Source of the DNA: Oceanibium sediminis
GTDB taxonomy: Bacteria > Pseudomonadota > Alphaproteobacteria > Rhodobacterales > Rhodobacteraceae
Assembly: GCF_003265325.1 (NCBI RefSeq)
Contig: NZ_QGNX01000005.1
Span: 310,001-374,000, forward strand
Direction of reading: 5' to 3'
Length of the DNA: 64,000 nucleotides
Under the pieces are notes generated by a model. It searched no databases. It worked only from the letters and a program-made list of their open reading frames with translations, and was not told the DNA's origin. Positions 36,227-44,219 of this stretch are shown in pieces. Position numbers and translations under genes: made by a program. The number at the start of each line of letters is the position of its first letter. Positions within the stretch are counted from its first letter, which is position 1.

Positions 36227-37387
36227 ATGAGCCGCCACCTGGCCGCGAACGGACTGACGTTCCTGATCGTGACGCTGGTCCTTGTCGCGGGTCTGTTGGA
36301 GTGGGGCCGCAGCCAGTTCAGCGCCCCCGGCCCCCTGACCGAGTCGACGGTGGTGGAGGTGCCTTCGGGCGCGAACCTGAACGAAGTCGCGGCGCTGCTG
36401 GCGGATGCGGGGGCGATCACCTCTCCTCTGGTGTTCCGGATCGGCGCGCGCTGGGGCGGCGAGGACGAGTCGCTGAAGCTCGGTTGCTACGATGTCCCGC
36501 CGGGCGCGTCGATGGCCGAGGTTCTTGACCTCGTCACCAACGGCAGCGCGGCGCAGGCCTGTTTCCAGGGAACCTTCGTGATCAACAACCGCGGCACGCG
36601 GGTGCGGGTCGTGGATGCGAAGACCCCCGGCGATACCACGCCGGTGGAGTTGGACGAAGGCGTCGAGGCGATCAATGCCCAGTTGCGTGAAAGCGGCGCG
36701 GTCAGCCTGCGGGTGTCCGTCGCCGAGGGCCTGACCGTGCGCGAGGTGCTGCTGGGGCTTCAGTCGATCCCGTTCCTTGACGGCGACATCGAGACTCCAC
36801 CAGCGGAAGGCATGATGGCGCCCGACACCTACAACTTTTCCAACGGCGGGAATCGCGCCGCGCTGGTGGCGCAGATGGTCACCACCCAGGAGCGCCGCCT
36901 GGCCGCCGCCTGGGAAGAGCGCAATCCCGACGTGCCGCTGGAGTCCGCGGAAGAGCTGCTGACCCTCGCCTCCATCATCGAGAAGGAGACCGGCGTCGCG
37001 GCGGAGCGTGGCCTGGTGGCCGCGGTTTTCGTGAACCGGCTGAACCGGGGCATGCGCCTGCAGACCGATCCCACGATCATCTACGGCGTGACCCGCGGGC
37101 AAGAGGCGTTCGACCGCCCGATCCGGCGCAGCGACATCGACGGCGTGGCGGAACGCAACGCCCATGGCGCGGTGGAGTACAACACCTACCAGATCACTGG
37201 CCTGCCGCCGGGTCCGATCGCGAATCCCGGTCGCGCCTCGCTGATGGCGGCGGCGAATCCGGAGGAATCCTCCTACCTGTTCTTCGTCGCCAAGGGCGAT
37301 GGCACGCGGGAGCACCTGTTCGCGGAAACCCTTGCCGAGCATGAGCGCAACGTGGCCGATTACCGGCGTTTGCAGTCGAACAACTAG
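36227..37387 (+). CDS. mltG: Endolytic peptidoglycan transglycosylase MltG
   Basis: 386 residues from ATG 36227 with GGGAGA upstream. One N-terminal transmembrane helix (about 9-26) anchors a periplasmic region with a LysM-like subdomain (VEVPSGANLNEVAALLADAG) and the YceG/MltG catalytic domain. The catalytic Glu is E252 in SIIEKETG, and the family sequences LQTDPTIIYG and YNTYQITGLPPGPIANPG follow. It cuts nascent glycan strands and so sets their length. The GTA cluster begins about 160 bases downstream. Confidence 0.95.
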   Translation: MSRHLAANGLTFLIVTLVLVAGLLEWGRSQFSAPGPLTESTVVEVPSGANLNEVAALLADAGAITSPLVFRIGARWGGEDESLKLGCYDVPPGASMAEVLDLVTNGSAAQACFQGTFVINNRGTRVRVVDAKTPGDTTPVELDEGVEAINAQLRESGAVSLRVSVAEGLTVREVLLGLQSIPFLDGDIETPPAEGMMAPDTYNFSNGGNRAALVAQMVTTQERRLAAAWEERNPDVPLESAEELLTLASIIEKETGVAAERGLVAAVFVNRLNRGMRLQTDPTIIYGVTRGQEAFDRPIRRSDIDGVAERNAHGAVEYNTYQITGLPPGPIANPGRASLMAAANPEESSYLFFVAKGDGTREHLFAETLAEHERNVADYRRLQSNN

Positions 37388-37427
37388 GGACCGGCCGGCG
37401 GGCGCGCGTACAACCTGAAGTTTTATC

Positions 37428-37456
37428 TTGACTTTGCGTACGCCTCTAGGTATAAC
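37428..37456 (+). promoter_or_regulatory. Promoter of the GTA cluster
   Basis: TTGACT and TATAAC are exactly 17 bases apart, each one base from the sigma70 consensus. The spacer holds the palindrome GCGTACGC. The start is expected near 37463, giving a leader of about 87 bases. This is the best sigma70 match noticed in the window. An activator site for GafA would be expected near or upstream of it; I could not identify one. Confidence 0.7.
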
Positions 37457-37477
37457 TCTGTCCAAGATAGCAGAAAT

Positions 37478-37520
37478 GGGCGCGGGCCGGGTTTTACCCC
37501 GGCGCCGCGCCTTTTGTTTT
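37478..37520 (+). terminator. Intrinsic terminator in the GTA leader (possible attenuator)
   Basis: GGCGCGG pairs with CCGCGCC and GCCGGG with CCCGGC, with one bulged G and the loop TTTTAC, followed by TTTTGTTTT. It lies between the promoter at 37428-37456 and the first gene at 37550. It would end transcripts coming from mltG, but it also stands in the path of transcripts from the GTA promoter. Confidence 0.75.
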
Positions 37521-37549
37521 CCACATCAGACCAAAGGTTCGTACCCTAC

Positions 37550-37891
37550 ATGACTGACCGGTTGCCTGTGGGTAATGCGGAGGCCGAGGCGCGTCTTGTT
37601 CAGGCGCGTCGGGTCTACGCAGAGATCTTTCGTGCTTTGCAGGCTTCCTTGGACAGGCTGCATGAAGAAGGGGAGACGGTCGCCGATGCACGGCACCGTC
37701 AGGATTTGTACCGGGCTCATCTGAAGCAACTTCAGTCGGTCTTTGAGATAGAGGGCTCCCTTGATACATTTGGATCCACAGCCGCGGGAAACCGCATCGA
37801 CCTCGACGCTGCGCGGGCTGAAATCCGTGACAGACTTGCTCGGCTCCGCCAGCGCGGAGGAGGCGGAAGCGTTTCTGGCCTCGCTGAGTGA
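37550..37891 (+). CDS. g1: GTA g1, putative small terminase subunit
   Basis: 113 residues from ATG 37550. The protein is highly helical, with basic and acidic heptads (RLVQARRVYAEIFRALQASLDRL and ARAEIRDRLARLRQRGGGG). In R. capsulatus the first gene of the GTA cluster encodes a small terminase that lacks a specific DNA-binding domain, which fits non-specific packaging. This protein also shows no obvious helix-turn-helix. Its 3' end overlaps g2 by 65 bases if g2 starts at GTG 37827. Call rests on position and character more than on strong sequence motifs. Confidence 0.7.
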   Translation: MTDRLPVGNAEAEARLVQARRVYAEIFRALQASLDRLHEEGETVADARHRQDLYRAHLKQLQSVFEIEGSLDTFGSTAAGNRIDLDAARAEIRDRLARLRQRGGGGSVSGLAE

Positions 37892-39164
37892 CAACGCGCT
37901 GCTGGCGCTGCCGTTCCTGTTCGAGCACTGGGCCCATCGCGGCCACCAGCTGGCCCCCGAGGGGGACTGGCACACCTGGGTGGTGCTCGGCGGGCGCGGG
38001 GCGGGTAAGACGCGCACCGGGGCGGAATGGGTGCGCGCGCAGGTCGAAGGCGCGACACCCGAGGCGCCGGGCAAGGCGCGCCGGGTGGCGCTTCTGGGCG
38101 AAACCTATGACCAGGCGCGGGACGTCATGGTGATGGGTGATAGCGGCATCCTTGCCTGCTCGCCTCCCGATCGCCGCCCGGACTGGCAAGCGAGCAAGCG
38201 CCGGCTGGTCTGGCCGAATGGGGCGGAGGCGCAGGTGTTTTCCGCCCGCGACCCGGAAGCGCTGCGCGGCCCCCAGTTCGATGCGGCCTGGGCGGATGAG
38301 CTGGCCAAGTGGCCCAACGCGGAGGACGCCTGGGACATGCTGCAGTTCTGCCTGCGTCTGGGCGACGACCCGCGCGCCGTGGTGACGACGACGCCGCGCT
38401 CGGTGCCCTTGTTGCGCCAGTTGCTGGACGAGGCGGGGACGGTCAAGACCTCCGCCCCGACGGAGGCGAACCGGCTGTTCCTGGCCGAAAGCTTCCTTGA
38501 AAAGGTGACGAGCAAATACGGCGGCACCCGGCTGGGCCGGCAGGAGCTGGACGGCGAGCTGCTGACCGACACCGAGGGCGCGTTCTGGCGCATGGAGATG
38601 CTGGATGCCGCGCGCCTGAAGGCCGCCCCTCCGCTGGACCGGATCGTGGTGGCGATCGATCCGCCCGCGGGCAGCAAGGCGAGTTCGGACGCCTGCGGGA
38701 TCGTGGTGGTCGGGGTCACTACGCAGGGGGCGCCGCAGGACTGGCGCGGCTACGTGATCGAGGATGCGACGATTTCCGCCGCGTCGCCCACCGAATGGGC
38801 GGATCGCGCGCTTCAGAAGATGCGGGAGTATAACGCCGACCGGTTGGTGGCCGAGGTCAACATGGGTGGTGATATGGTGACCTCCGTCATCCGCTCACGC
38901 GATGCGATGGTGCCGATCAGCACCAAGCGCGCGCATGTGGGCAAGGCCGCGCGCGCCGAGCCGGTGGCCGCGCTGTACGAGCAGGGCCGTGTACACCATG
39001 TCGGTGCGCACCCCGCGTTGGAAGACCAGATGACGCAGATCACCCGCGCGGGCTTTACCGGACAGGGCAGCCCGGACCGGCTGGATGCGCTGGTCTGGGC
39101 CCTGCACGACTTGATGATTGAACCGGCGGCGCATTTCGTTGCGCCGCGCGTGCGCGCGCTCTGA
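37827..39164 (+). CDS. g2: GTA large terminase (DNA packaging ATPase/nuclease)
   Basis: 445 residues if started at GTG 37827 (VTDLLGSASAEEAEAFLASL); a TTG at 37761 is the alternative. Walker A is LGGRGAGKTRTG (K61) and the Walker B/catalytic pair lies in WADELAKW (D157, E158). The C-terminal nuclease domain of the RNase H fold begins at VVAIDPPAG (D278). It cuts host DNA and drives it into preformed heads. The start codon is less certain than the rest because no clear ribosome-binding site precedes either candidate and the gene overlaps g1. Confidence 0.93.
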   Translation: MTDLLGSASAEEAEAFLASLSDNALLALPFLFEHWAHRGHQLAPEGDWHTWVVLGGRGAGKTRTGAEWVRAQVEGATPEAPGKARRVALLGETYDQARDVMVMGDSGILACSPPDRRPDWQASKRRLVWPNGAEAQVFSARDPEALRGPQFDAAWADELAKWPNAEDAWDMLQFCLRLGDDPRAVVTTTPRSVPLLRQLLDEAGTVKTSAPTEANRLFLAESFLEKVTSKYGGTRLGRQELDGELLTDTEGAFWRMEMLDAARLKAAPPLDRIVVAIDPPAGSKASSDACGIVVVGVTTQGAPQDWRGYVIEDATISAASPTEWADRALQKMREYNADRLVAEVNMGGDMVTSVIRSRDAMVPISTKRAHVGKAARAEPVAALYEQGRVHHVGAHPALEDQMTQITRAGFTGQGSPDRLDALVWALHDLMIEPAAHFVAPRVRAL

Positions 39165-39239
39165 GCGCTGCGCCGGCCCCGTTCGGGGCCACCTTAGACC
39201 GGCGGTAGGGCCGGTCCCTCAGACCAGATTTCAGGAGCG

Positions 39240-40427
39240 ATGGATCGCATGGTGTTCAAGCTGTTTCAGACGGCCCGCAGAGGCGTGGCCGAAGAGAAGG
39301 CCTCGGCCGTTGGCGCGGTGGTGGCGGTACATGGCGCGGGCCGTGCGGCCTGGTCGCCGCGCGATACGGTGTCGCTGACGCGCACTGGCTTCTTGCAGAA
39401 CCCGGTGGGCTTTCGCTGCGTGAAGATGATCGCCGAGGCCGCCGCCGCGGTTCCGGTCGTGCTTCAGGACAGCCAGCGGCGCTACGACGTGCATCCCTTG
39501 CTGGGCCTGCTCGAGCGGCCCAACCCCGGCCAGGGCCGCGCCGCGCTGTTCGAGGCGCTGTTCGGCCAGTTGCTACTAAGCGGTGACGGCTACCTCGAAG
39601 CGGCGGGTGAGACGCTGGACGGTGGCCCGGCGGAGCTGCATGTGCTGCGCTCGGACCGCATGAAGGTGATCCCCGGCGTGGATGGCTGGCCGGTCGCCTA
39701 TGAATACGCCGTGGGGGCGAAGAAACACCTGTTCAACATGCGCGAGGGGCTGCCCCCGGTCCTGCATGTGAAGAACTTCCACCCCCAGGACGACCACTAC
39801 GGGCTGAGCGCGATGGCCGCGGCGGCGGTGTCCGTCGATGTGCACAACGCTGCGGCGCGCTGGTCCAAGGCGCTGCTGGACAACGCGGCGCGCCCCTCTG
39901 GCGCGATCGTCTACAAGGGCGCGGACGGGCAGGGACAGCTGGGCGCGGATCAGTACAGCCGATTGCGCGACGAGTTGGAGCTGAATCACCAGGGCGCGCG
40001 CAACGCGGGCCGCCCGATGTTGCTGGAAGGGGGGCTGGACTGGAAGCCCATGGGCTTCAGCCCCTCGGACATGGAGTTCCACAAGACGAAGGACGCCGCG
40101 GCGCGGGAAATCGCGCTGGCCTTCGGCGTGCCGCCGATGCTGATGGGGTTTCCGGGCGACAACACCTACGCCAACTACCAGGAAGCGAACCGCGCATTTT
40201 ACCGCCTGACGGTGCTGCCGCTGGTGGGCAAGGTGCTGGCCGCGATCAACGGCTGGCTGCCGGATCGTTTCGGCCCTGAGCTGCGCCTTGGCGCGGACCT
40301 CGACGGGATCCCGGCGCTGGCGGCGGAGCGCGAGGCGCAGTGGCGGCGGATCTCGGACGCGGATTTCCTGAGCGCGGCGGAAAAGCGGAGCCTGCTGGGC
40401 TTGCCGCGCCTGGCGGACGACGCATGA
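39240..40427 (+). CDS. g3: GTA portal protein (HK97 family)
   Basis: 395 residues from ATG 39240; the ATG at 39249 fits the AGGAG at 39233-39237 better and would give 392. HK97-type portal features include FRCVKMIAEAAAAVPV, LLERPNPGQGRAALFEAL and LAFGVPPMLMGFPGDNTYANYQEANRAFYR. Twelve copies form the ring through which DNA enters and leaves the head. It overlaps the next gene by four bases (ATGA). Confidence 0.93.
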   Translation: MDRMVFKLFQTARRGVAEEKASAVGAVVAVHGAGRAAWSPRDTVSLTRTGFLQNPVGFRCVKMIAEAAAAVPVVLQDSQRRYDVHPLLGLLERPNPGQGRAALFEALFGQLLLSGDGYLEAAGETLDGGPAELHVLRSDRMKVIPGVDGWPVAYEYAVGAKKHLFNMREGLPPVLHVKNFHPQDDHYGLSAMAAAAVSVDVHNAAARWSKALLDNAARPSGAIVYKGADGQGQLGADQYSRLRDELELNHQGARNAGRPMLLEGGLDWKPMGFSPSDMEFHKTKDAAAREIALAFGVPPMLMGFPGDNTYANYQEANRAFYRLTVLPLVGKVLAAINGWLPDRFGPELRLGADLDGIPALAAEREAQWRRISDADFLSAAEKRSLLGLPRLADDA

Positions 40428-40669
40428 GCGAGCGCACGACCCGGGTTGGCGGGTCCCGTTTCCTCTATGAGCCGTTCGATGCGAACACGGCCCGGATCGA
40501 GGCGCAGGAACAGGTCAACCTCGAGCGCTGGGGCTCACTGGAGCGGCGCCTGAGCCGCATCGAGGAGCTGCTCGACCGGGTCGAGCGGCGCATGTGGCTG
40601 GCCGTGACGGGAATGGCCGGCTTCCTGGCGGCGCAGGTCGCCTATTCCCTTTTGATGAACTCGCAATGA
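40424..40669 (+). CDS. g3.5: GTA head formation protein, RCAP_rcc01685 family
   Basis: 81 residues from ATG 40424. A coiled coil (LERRLSRIEELLDRVERRMW) is followed by a hydrophobic C-terminal helix (LAVTGMAGFLAAQVAYSLL). In R. capsulatus the gene at this position is needed for head formation. Both the size and position between portal and protease match. Overlaps both neighbours by four bases. Confidence 0.8.
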   Translation: MSERTTRVGGSRFLYEPFDANTARIEAQEQVNLERWGSLERRLSRIEELLDRVERRMWLAVTGMAGFLAAQVAYSLLMNSQ

Positions 40670-41229
40670 TTGGACACCGCATGACGCGATTGCAGAGCTC
40701 GACGATGCTCGAGACGAAATACTGCGCGCTGGGTGAGGACCTGGCCCTGACGGATTGCGCGATCGAGGGCTATGCCAGCCTGTTCGGCGCCACCGACCAG
40801 GGCGGGGACATCGTGCAGCCCGGCGCCTATGCCACCAGCCTGAAGTCTCACCGGGGCGCGCGGCGCAACGTGAAGATGCTCTGGCAGCATGACCCCACGC
40901 GGCCCATCGGCGTCTGGGACGAAATCCGCGAGGACGCGCGCGGGCTGTACGTGAAGGGGCGCATCCTGTCCGAGGTGCAGGACGGCCGCGAGGCGCTGGC
41001 CCTGCTGGAGGCGGGGGCGATCGACGGGCTGTCAATCGGCTACCGCACGATCCGCGCGGAGAAGGCCGGCACGGGCCGCAAGCTGCTTGAAATTGATCTT
41101 TGGGAAGTATCGGTCGTGACGTTTCCGATGCTGCCCGAGGCGCGGGTGCAGGGGGCCGATGACGGCCACGACGCACTGGCGCAGGACCTGGCGGAGGCCT
41201 TCGCCGCCGCCAGGGCGATGCTGGCGTGA
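40666..41229 (+). CDS. g4: GTA prohead protease (HK97 family, S78)
   Basis: 187 residues from ATG 40666, which overlaps the previous stop (ATGA); ATG 40681 is an alternative. The HK97 protease features are present: EGYASLFGATDQGGDIVQPGA, His75 in LWQHDPTRPIG and the nucleophile S123 in DGLSIGYR. It trims the N-terminal scaffolding part of the capsid protein during head maturation. Confidence 0.92.
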   Translation: MIGHRMTRLQSSTMLETKYCALGEDLALTDCAIEGYASLFGATDQGGDIVQPGAYATSLKSHRGARRNVKMLWQHDPTRPIGVWDEIREDARGLYVKGRILSEVQDGREALALLEAGAIDGLSIGYRTIRAEKAGTGRKLLEIDLWEVSVVTFPMLPEARVQGADDGHDALAQDLAEAFAAARAMLA

Positions 41230-41270
41230 CAGGCGCCTTTTATTCAACCGACATCAAAAAGGAACGCTTG

Positions 41271-42473
41271 ATGCACGAGAAGGAAACCAGGGGCCGGGCC
41301 AGCGACAGTCTTTCGCCGCGCCTTGGCGCGGGCCATGAAGTCAAGACTGCGATGGCTGGATTTCTGAGTGATTTCAGTGATTTTCGCAACGACATTAAAA
41401 CCCAACTCAAAGAACAGGATCACCGTTTGACCATGCTTGACCGCAAGACCATGACCGCACAGCGGCCCGTATTGTCCGCCACCGCGGAGGCGGATGTTCC
41501 GCACAAGAAAGCCTTCGGCGCCTACCTGCGCAGCGGCGACGACGACGGCCTGCGTCACCTGGAGATCGAGGGCAAGGCGCTGAACGCCTCGGTCTCGGCT
41601 GAAGGTGGGTACCTGGTCGATCCGCAGACCAGCTCGACCATTTCGGGGGTTCTGCGCGATGCCTCCTCGATCCGGGCGATCGCCAATGTGGTTGCGGTGG
41701 AGGCCACGGCCTATGACGTGCTGGTCGATCACAATGACTTCGAGCATGGCTGGGCGACCGAGGCGGCGACCGCCACGGAAACCGGCACGCCGCAGATCGA
41801 GCGCATCTCGATCCCGCTGCACGAGCTGTCGGCGCTTCCCAAGGCGTCCCAGCGGCTGCTGGACGACAGCGCCTTCGACGTGGAAAGCTGGCTGGCGACG
41901 CGCATCGGCGACAAGTTCGCCCGGGCCGAGGGCGGGGCGTTCATCACGGGCGACGGGATCGACAAGCCGACCGGGTTCCTCAGCTATGCGACGGTGGACA
42001 ACGACAGCTGGACCTGGGGCGCGCTCGGCTACGTGGCGACGGGGGCCGCGGGCGACTTCTCGGCAACGGAGCCGGCCGATGCGGTGGTCGACCTGGTTTA
42101 CTCGCTCGGCGCGCGCTACCGGGCCCATGCGAGCTTCGTGATGAACTCCAAGACCGCCGGTGCGGTGCGCAAGATGAAGGACGCGGACGGGCGTTTCCTG
42201 TGGTCCGACGGCCTGGCCGCGGGGGAACCGGCGCGCCTGATGGGCTACCCGGTGCTGATCGCCGAGGACATGCCCGACATCGCTGCGGACTCCACCGCCA
42301 TCGCCTTTGGCGATTTCGGCGCGGGCTACACCATCGCGGAACGTCCGGACCTGCGCATCCTGCGCGACCCGTTCAGTGCCAAGCCGCATGTGCTGTTCTA
42401 TGCCACCAAGCGGATCGGTGGCGACGTCAGCGACTTCGCCGCGATCAAGCTGCTGAAGTTCGCGGTCAGCTGA
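41271..42473 (+). CDS. g5: GTA major capsid protein (HK97 fold)
   Basis: 400 residues from ATG 41271, with AAGGA six bases before it; this is 42 bases after the protease stop and is an independently initiated, well-translated gene. The first 70 or so residues are charged and helical and should be the scaffold part removed by the protease. The mature HK97-fold domain then carries ASVSAEGGYLVDPQTSS, PLHELSALPKASQRLLDDS and GYPVLIAEDMPDI. A terminator-like hairpin follows 24 bases after the stop. Confidence 0.93.
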   Translation: MHEKETRGRASDSLSPRLGAGHEVKTAMAGFLSDFSDFRNDIKTQLKEQDHRLTMLDRKTMTAQRPVLSATAEADVPHKKAFGAYLRSGDDDGLRHLEIEGKALNASVSAEGGYLVDPQTSSTISGVLRDASSIRAIANVVAVEATAYDVLVDHNDFEHGWATEAATATETGTPQIERISIPLHELSALPKASQRLLDDSAFDVESWLATRIGDKFARAEGGAFITGDGIDKPTGFLSYATVDNDSWTWGALGYVATGAAGDFSATEPADAVVDLVYSLGARYRAHASFVMNSKTAGAVRKMKDADGRFLWSDGLAAGEPARLMGYPVLIAEDMPDIAADSTAIAFGDFGAGYTIAERPDLRILRDPFSAKPHVLFYATKRIGGDVSDFAAIKLLKFAVS

Positions 42474-42497
42474 TCCGACCCTGACCCATGAACCTGC

Positions 42498-42527
42498 GGG
42501 GCGCCCTGGAAACGGGGCGCCCTTTTT
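42498..42527 (+). terminator. Terminator-like hairpin after the capsid gene
   Basis: GGGCGCCCTG pairs with CGGGGCGCCC (one G-U) around a GAAA tetraloop, followed by TTTTT. It is a textbook intrinsic terminator but lies inside the GTA operon, so it is probably partial, or is overcome by antitermination. Confidence 0.8.
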
Positions 42528-42549
42528 CGTCAGCACGAGGAGGACCGCG

Positions 42550-42840
42550 ATGAGTGGCTACATCTTGAAACCGGAAGCCGTGGACGCCGTGGCGCAGATC
42601 GACTGGGCCGAAGGCTACCTGGAGCCGGGGGAATACGTGGATGCCGACCTCGGCTGGCAGGTGACGCCGGCCAGCGGGCCGGGCGACGCGCGGATCGTCG
42701 AGCAGTTCTTCGACAACGTGCATTCCGTTGCGCGGCTGAGCGGCGGCGTGCCGGGGCGGATCTACGTGGTGAGCGCCGGGGCGCGCACCAACACCGGGCG
42801 CGCGCTGGAACGCGCGCTGACGCTGCGCATCGCGGCCTGA
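42550..42840 (+). CDS. Small phage-like structural protein, extra gene between capsid and connector
   Basis: 96 residues with a very strong ribosome-binding site (GAGGAGG, six bases before ATG). The sequence is beta-rich: IDWAEGYLEPGEYVDADLGWQV, then SVARLSGGVPGRIYVVSAG and a final GRALERALTLRI. That layout resembles small phage proteins annotated as fibre-tail adaptor or gp77-like, which have LSGG...G..Y.V followed by GR...R...LRV. In the R. capsulatus cluster, as I recall it, g5 is followed directly by g6. The role here is unknown; a head or tail decoration or adaptor is the best guess. Confidence 0.75.
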   Translation: MSGYILKPEAVDAVAQIDWAEGYLEPGEYVDADLGWQVTPASGPGDARIVEQFFDNVHSVARLSGGVPGRIYVVSAGARTNTGRALERALTLRIAA

Positions 42841-42856
42841 GCAGGGGGAGCCTGAC

Positions 42857-43447
42857 ATGAACCTTGTTGAAACAAGCACCGTTGGCGCCGAACGCATCCC
42901 GGTGCGCGCCTTTGCCGATCACCTGATGCTGGGCAGCGGTTTCGAGGATGACGGCAGCCAGGACGCGCTGCTGGAAGGCTACCTGCGCGCCGCGATCTCG
43001 GCGGTGGAGGCACGCACGGGCAAGGTGCTGCTGTCCCGTGGCTTCACCTGGGACGTGACCCGCTGGTTCAGCCCCGAGCGGCAGGGACTGCCCGTCGGCC
43101 CGGTCAGCGCGCTGGAGGCGATCACGCTGGTGACCCGCGCGGGGGATGAAGTGCTGGTGAACCCCGCGCGCTATGGTCTGCGCAAGGACCTGTTCCGCCC
43201 CGAGATCACGGCGGACAGCCTTCCGTCGGTCCCCGTGGGCGGTATCGCGCGGATTGCCTTCACCGCCGGTTTTGGCCTGGACTGGCGCGACGTGCCCCCG
43301 GACCTGGCGCAGGCAGTGATGCTGCTGGCAGCCGGGAACTACGAGGCGCGCACGGCGGAGTCCGGAGCGCGCTCGTCCATGCCGTTCCAAGTGCTGGCGC
43401 TGATCGAACCCTACAAGACCGTGCGCCTGCTGGGAGACGTGCTGTGA
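42857..43447 (+). CDS. g6: GTA head-tail connector (gp6-like adaptor)
   Basis: 196 residues. The N-terminal part (VRAFADHLMLGSGFEDDGSQDALLEGYLRAAISAVEARTGKVLLSR as a whole) is the helical core of the phage phiE125 gp8/HK97 gp6 adaptor family; further marks are PVGPVSALEAITLV and DVPPDLAQAVMLLAAGNYEAR. It binds under the portal ring and joins head to tail. Its stop overlaps the next GTG by four bases. Confidence 0.88.
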   Translation: MNLVETSTVGAERIPVRAFADHLMLGSGFEDDGSQDALLEGYLRAAISAVEARTGKVLLSRGFTWDVTRWFSPERQGLPVGPVSALEAITLVTRAGDEVLVNPARYGLRKDLFRPEITADSLPSVPVGGIARIAFTAGFGLDWRDVPPDLAQAVMLLAAGNYEARTAESGARSSMPFQVLALIEPYKTVRLLGDVL

Positions 43448-43779
43448 GCGCGGGGCGGCGGCGCAAGCTGATCCTGGAGCAGCGGATCGAGGTTCCGGAC
43501 GGCATGGGGGGCGTCAGCCACAGCTGGCAGGCGCTTGGGCAGTTGTGGGCCGACATGGCCCCGCGCCGGGGGCGCGAGGAACTGGTCGCGGAACGGGTAA
43601 GTGAGCGCGTACCCTGGACGATCTCGGTCCGGGGGGCGGCGGCGGGTAGCCCGCAGCGCCCGAAGCCCACGCAGCGGTTCCGGGACGGGACCCGGGTTTT
43701 CAACATCATAAGCGTGGCGGAGGCGGACCCGGCGGCGCGCTACCTGCTCTGCTCCGCGGAAGAAGGGGTGGCGGTATGA
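43444..43779 (+). CDS. g7: GTA head closure protein (stopper)
   Basis: 111 residues from GTG 43444, overlapping g6. Typical of the SPP1 gp16/HK97 gp7 head-tail adaptor family: RRKLILEQRIEVPDGMGG, then WQALGQLWADMAPRRGREEL, FRDGTRVFNIISVAEADPAARYLLCSAEE. It closes the DNA channel after packaging. ATGA overlap with g8. Confidence 0.88.
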   Translation: MSAGRRRKLILEQRIEVPDGMGGVSHSWQALGQLWADMAPRRGREELVAERVSERVPWTISVRGAAAGSPQRPKPTQRFRDGTRVFNIISVAEADPAARYLLCSAEEGVAV

Positions 43780-44198
43780 CCTATGCGCTTTCGACGGCCT
43801 TGCAGGAGGCGGTGTTCACCGCGCTGACGGGCGATGCGGCGCTGATGGCGCTGGTGGGCCAGGATATCTATGACGCGCCCCCCCAGCTGGCCCCGGCGGA
43901 TGTGCCCGAGCTGCACGTTACCCTGGGCGAGGAGCGTGTGCGCGACGGGTCCACCAAGACCAGCCGGGGCGCGGTGCATGATTTCAGCGTCACGGTTCAT
44001 GCGCGCACCGAGGGGTTTTCCCGCCCCAAGGCGGCGGCCGCGGCGGTGTGCGAGGCGCTTCTGGATCGCGATCTGCCGATGGCGCGGGGGCACCTGGTGA
44101 ACCTGCACATGATCGAGGCGCGCGCCGAACGCGGGGCGGCCAACGCGCCGCGCCGCGTGCGGCTGCGGTTCCGCGCCGTCCTGCAGGACAGCATTTAA
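43776..44198 (+). CDS. g8: GTA tail terminator-type protein (DUF3168)
   Basis: 140 residues. The DUF3168 family is recognised from ALQEAVFTALTGDAALMALVG, VPELHVTLGEERVRDGSTKT and the C-terminal RRVRLRFRAVLQD. Proteins of this family cap the tail tube at the head-proximal end. Coupled to g7 by a four-base overlap; g9 starts 21 bases later with its own ribosome-binding site. Confidence 0.87.
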   Translation: MTYALSTALQEAVFTALTGDAALMALVGQDIYDAPPQLAPADVPELHVTLGEERVRDGSTKTSRGAVHDFSVTVHARTEGFSRPKAAAAAVCEALLDRDLPMARGHLVNLHMIEARAERGAANAPRRVRLRFRAVLQDSI

Positions 44199-44219
44199 CT
44201 CATTGAAGGATAAGCAAAG

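Noticed and set aside
37532-37549. GGTTCGTACCC just before g1 as the T-arm of a tRNA remnant (prophage attachment site)
   Set aside because: The stem does not pair beyond two bases and no acceptor, D or anticodon arms are found upstream.
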